A DNA stretch of 64,000 nucleotides from Chitinophaga varians. Lineage in GTDB: Bacteria > Bacteroidota > Bacteroidia > Chitinophagales > Chitinophagaceae. The translations under genes and the position numbers were made by a program. The DNA lies in contig NZ_JABAIA010000003.1 in the NCBI RefSeq assembly GCF_012641275.1, positions 1,364,001 through 1,428,000 of the forward strand. Reading direction: 5' to 3'. How positions within the stretch are numbered: position 1 is the first letter of the stretch; each line of letters starts with the position of its first letter. The notes beneath the pieces are model-generated. The model was not told the DNA's origin. It did no database searches and saw only the letters and a program-made list of their open reading frames with translations. Shown piece after piece: positions 63,833-64,000 of the stretch.

Positions 63833-63896
63833 TTCCTAAATTATTCCTATCTTAGAATAATTCCTCGTCGCAGCAACCAATAATCAATTTAACCAT

Positions 63897-64000
63897 ATGG
63901 CGTCAATACAGTTCGAGAACGTATCCGCGATCCTTGCAGAAAATCCCGGAGTATTCAGTAAACCCGCCGCAGAAGAGTTATCCCGTTTGACCCACGGCGA
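63897..64000 (+). CDS. Unidentified gene, 5' end only
   Basis: The window ends inside this gene. The first codons give MASIQFENVSAILAENPGVF, then a short polar helix-like stretch (KPAAEELSRLTHG). No family is recognised from 34 residues. A TATCTTAG element about 40 bp upstream is one base from the -7 consensus, which supports a real start here. Confidence 0.55.
   Translation, partial: MASIQFENVSAILAENPGVFSKPAAEELSRLTHG

Overview
The window looks like chromosomal DNA of a Bacteroidota bacterium, most likely a Chitinophaga-like member of the Chitinophagaceae (inferred from gene content; no rRNA or tRNA gene was seen). Supporting signs are a SusC/SusD pair, several promoters of the Bacteroidota type (TAnnTTTG at -7), few Shine-Dalgarno sequences, the futalosine menaquinone enzyme MqnA, many short lipoproteins and moderate GC. 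About 60 protein genes cover nearly all of the sequence. No phage, insertion sequence or CRISPR array was seen.

Layout. 1-6 kb: housekeeping genes (mqnA, purB, yraN, manA) and two NAD(P)-dependent oxidoreductases. 6.6-11.7 kb: a tightly overlapping minus-strand operon hen1-rlaP-pnkp, a bacterial RNA-repair cassette. 11.8-20 kb: metY, an AsmA-like protein, lepA, an acyl-CoA-binding protein and an M1 metallopeptidase. 20.9-22.5 kb: an actin-fold ATPase whose phosphate-1 motif lies at the C-terminus instead of the N-terminus, a circular permutation, followed 9 bp later by a bactofilin; this is the strongest candidate for an undescribed system. 22.6-31 kb: small lipoproteins, a response regulator, a methyltransferase, a serine hydrolase, Lrp and TetR regulators, an alpha/beta hydrolase, a THUMP RNA methyltransferase and map. 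31.3-33.2 kb: a minus-strand operon of a PARG-like glycohydrolase, a NADAR protein and the RNA 2'-phosphotransferase KptA, an ADP-ribose/RNA-end processing module. 33.7-35.3 kb: ohr, a DJ-1/PfpI protein and an OhrR-like MarR regulator. 35.4-43.8 kb: a GH28-like enzyme, MarR and GNAT genes, an mlaEFD lipid transporter and small enzymes. 43.8-56.3 kb: glpR divergent from glpD-glpK-glpF-GDPD-susC-susD-pafA, which reads as a complete outer-membrane-to-cytoplasm route for phosphorylated glycerol compounds. 56.5-64 kb: a hybrid histidine kinase, an ABC ATPase, a GlxA-like regulator, a VOC protein, a GNAT, an erythromycin-esterase homologue and the start of an unidentified gene.

Non-coding signals. 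Five copies of a 20-bp palindrome with a CTACG-type tail (REP-like) are scattered between genes; one supplies the stop codon of a marR gene. A second class is very long, nearly perfect AT-rich inverted repeats at gene 3' ends, the best being a 46-bp perfect arm pair built from 7-bp units. Candidate operators lie upstream of the PARG operon, the hen1 operon, the tetR/hydrolase pair, the GH28 gene, ohr, the GNAT gene and glpR/glpD.
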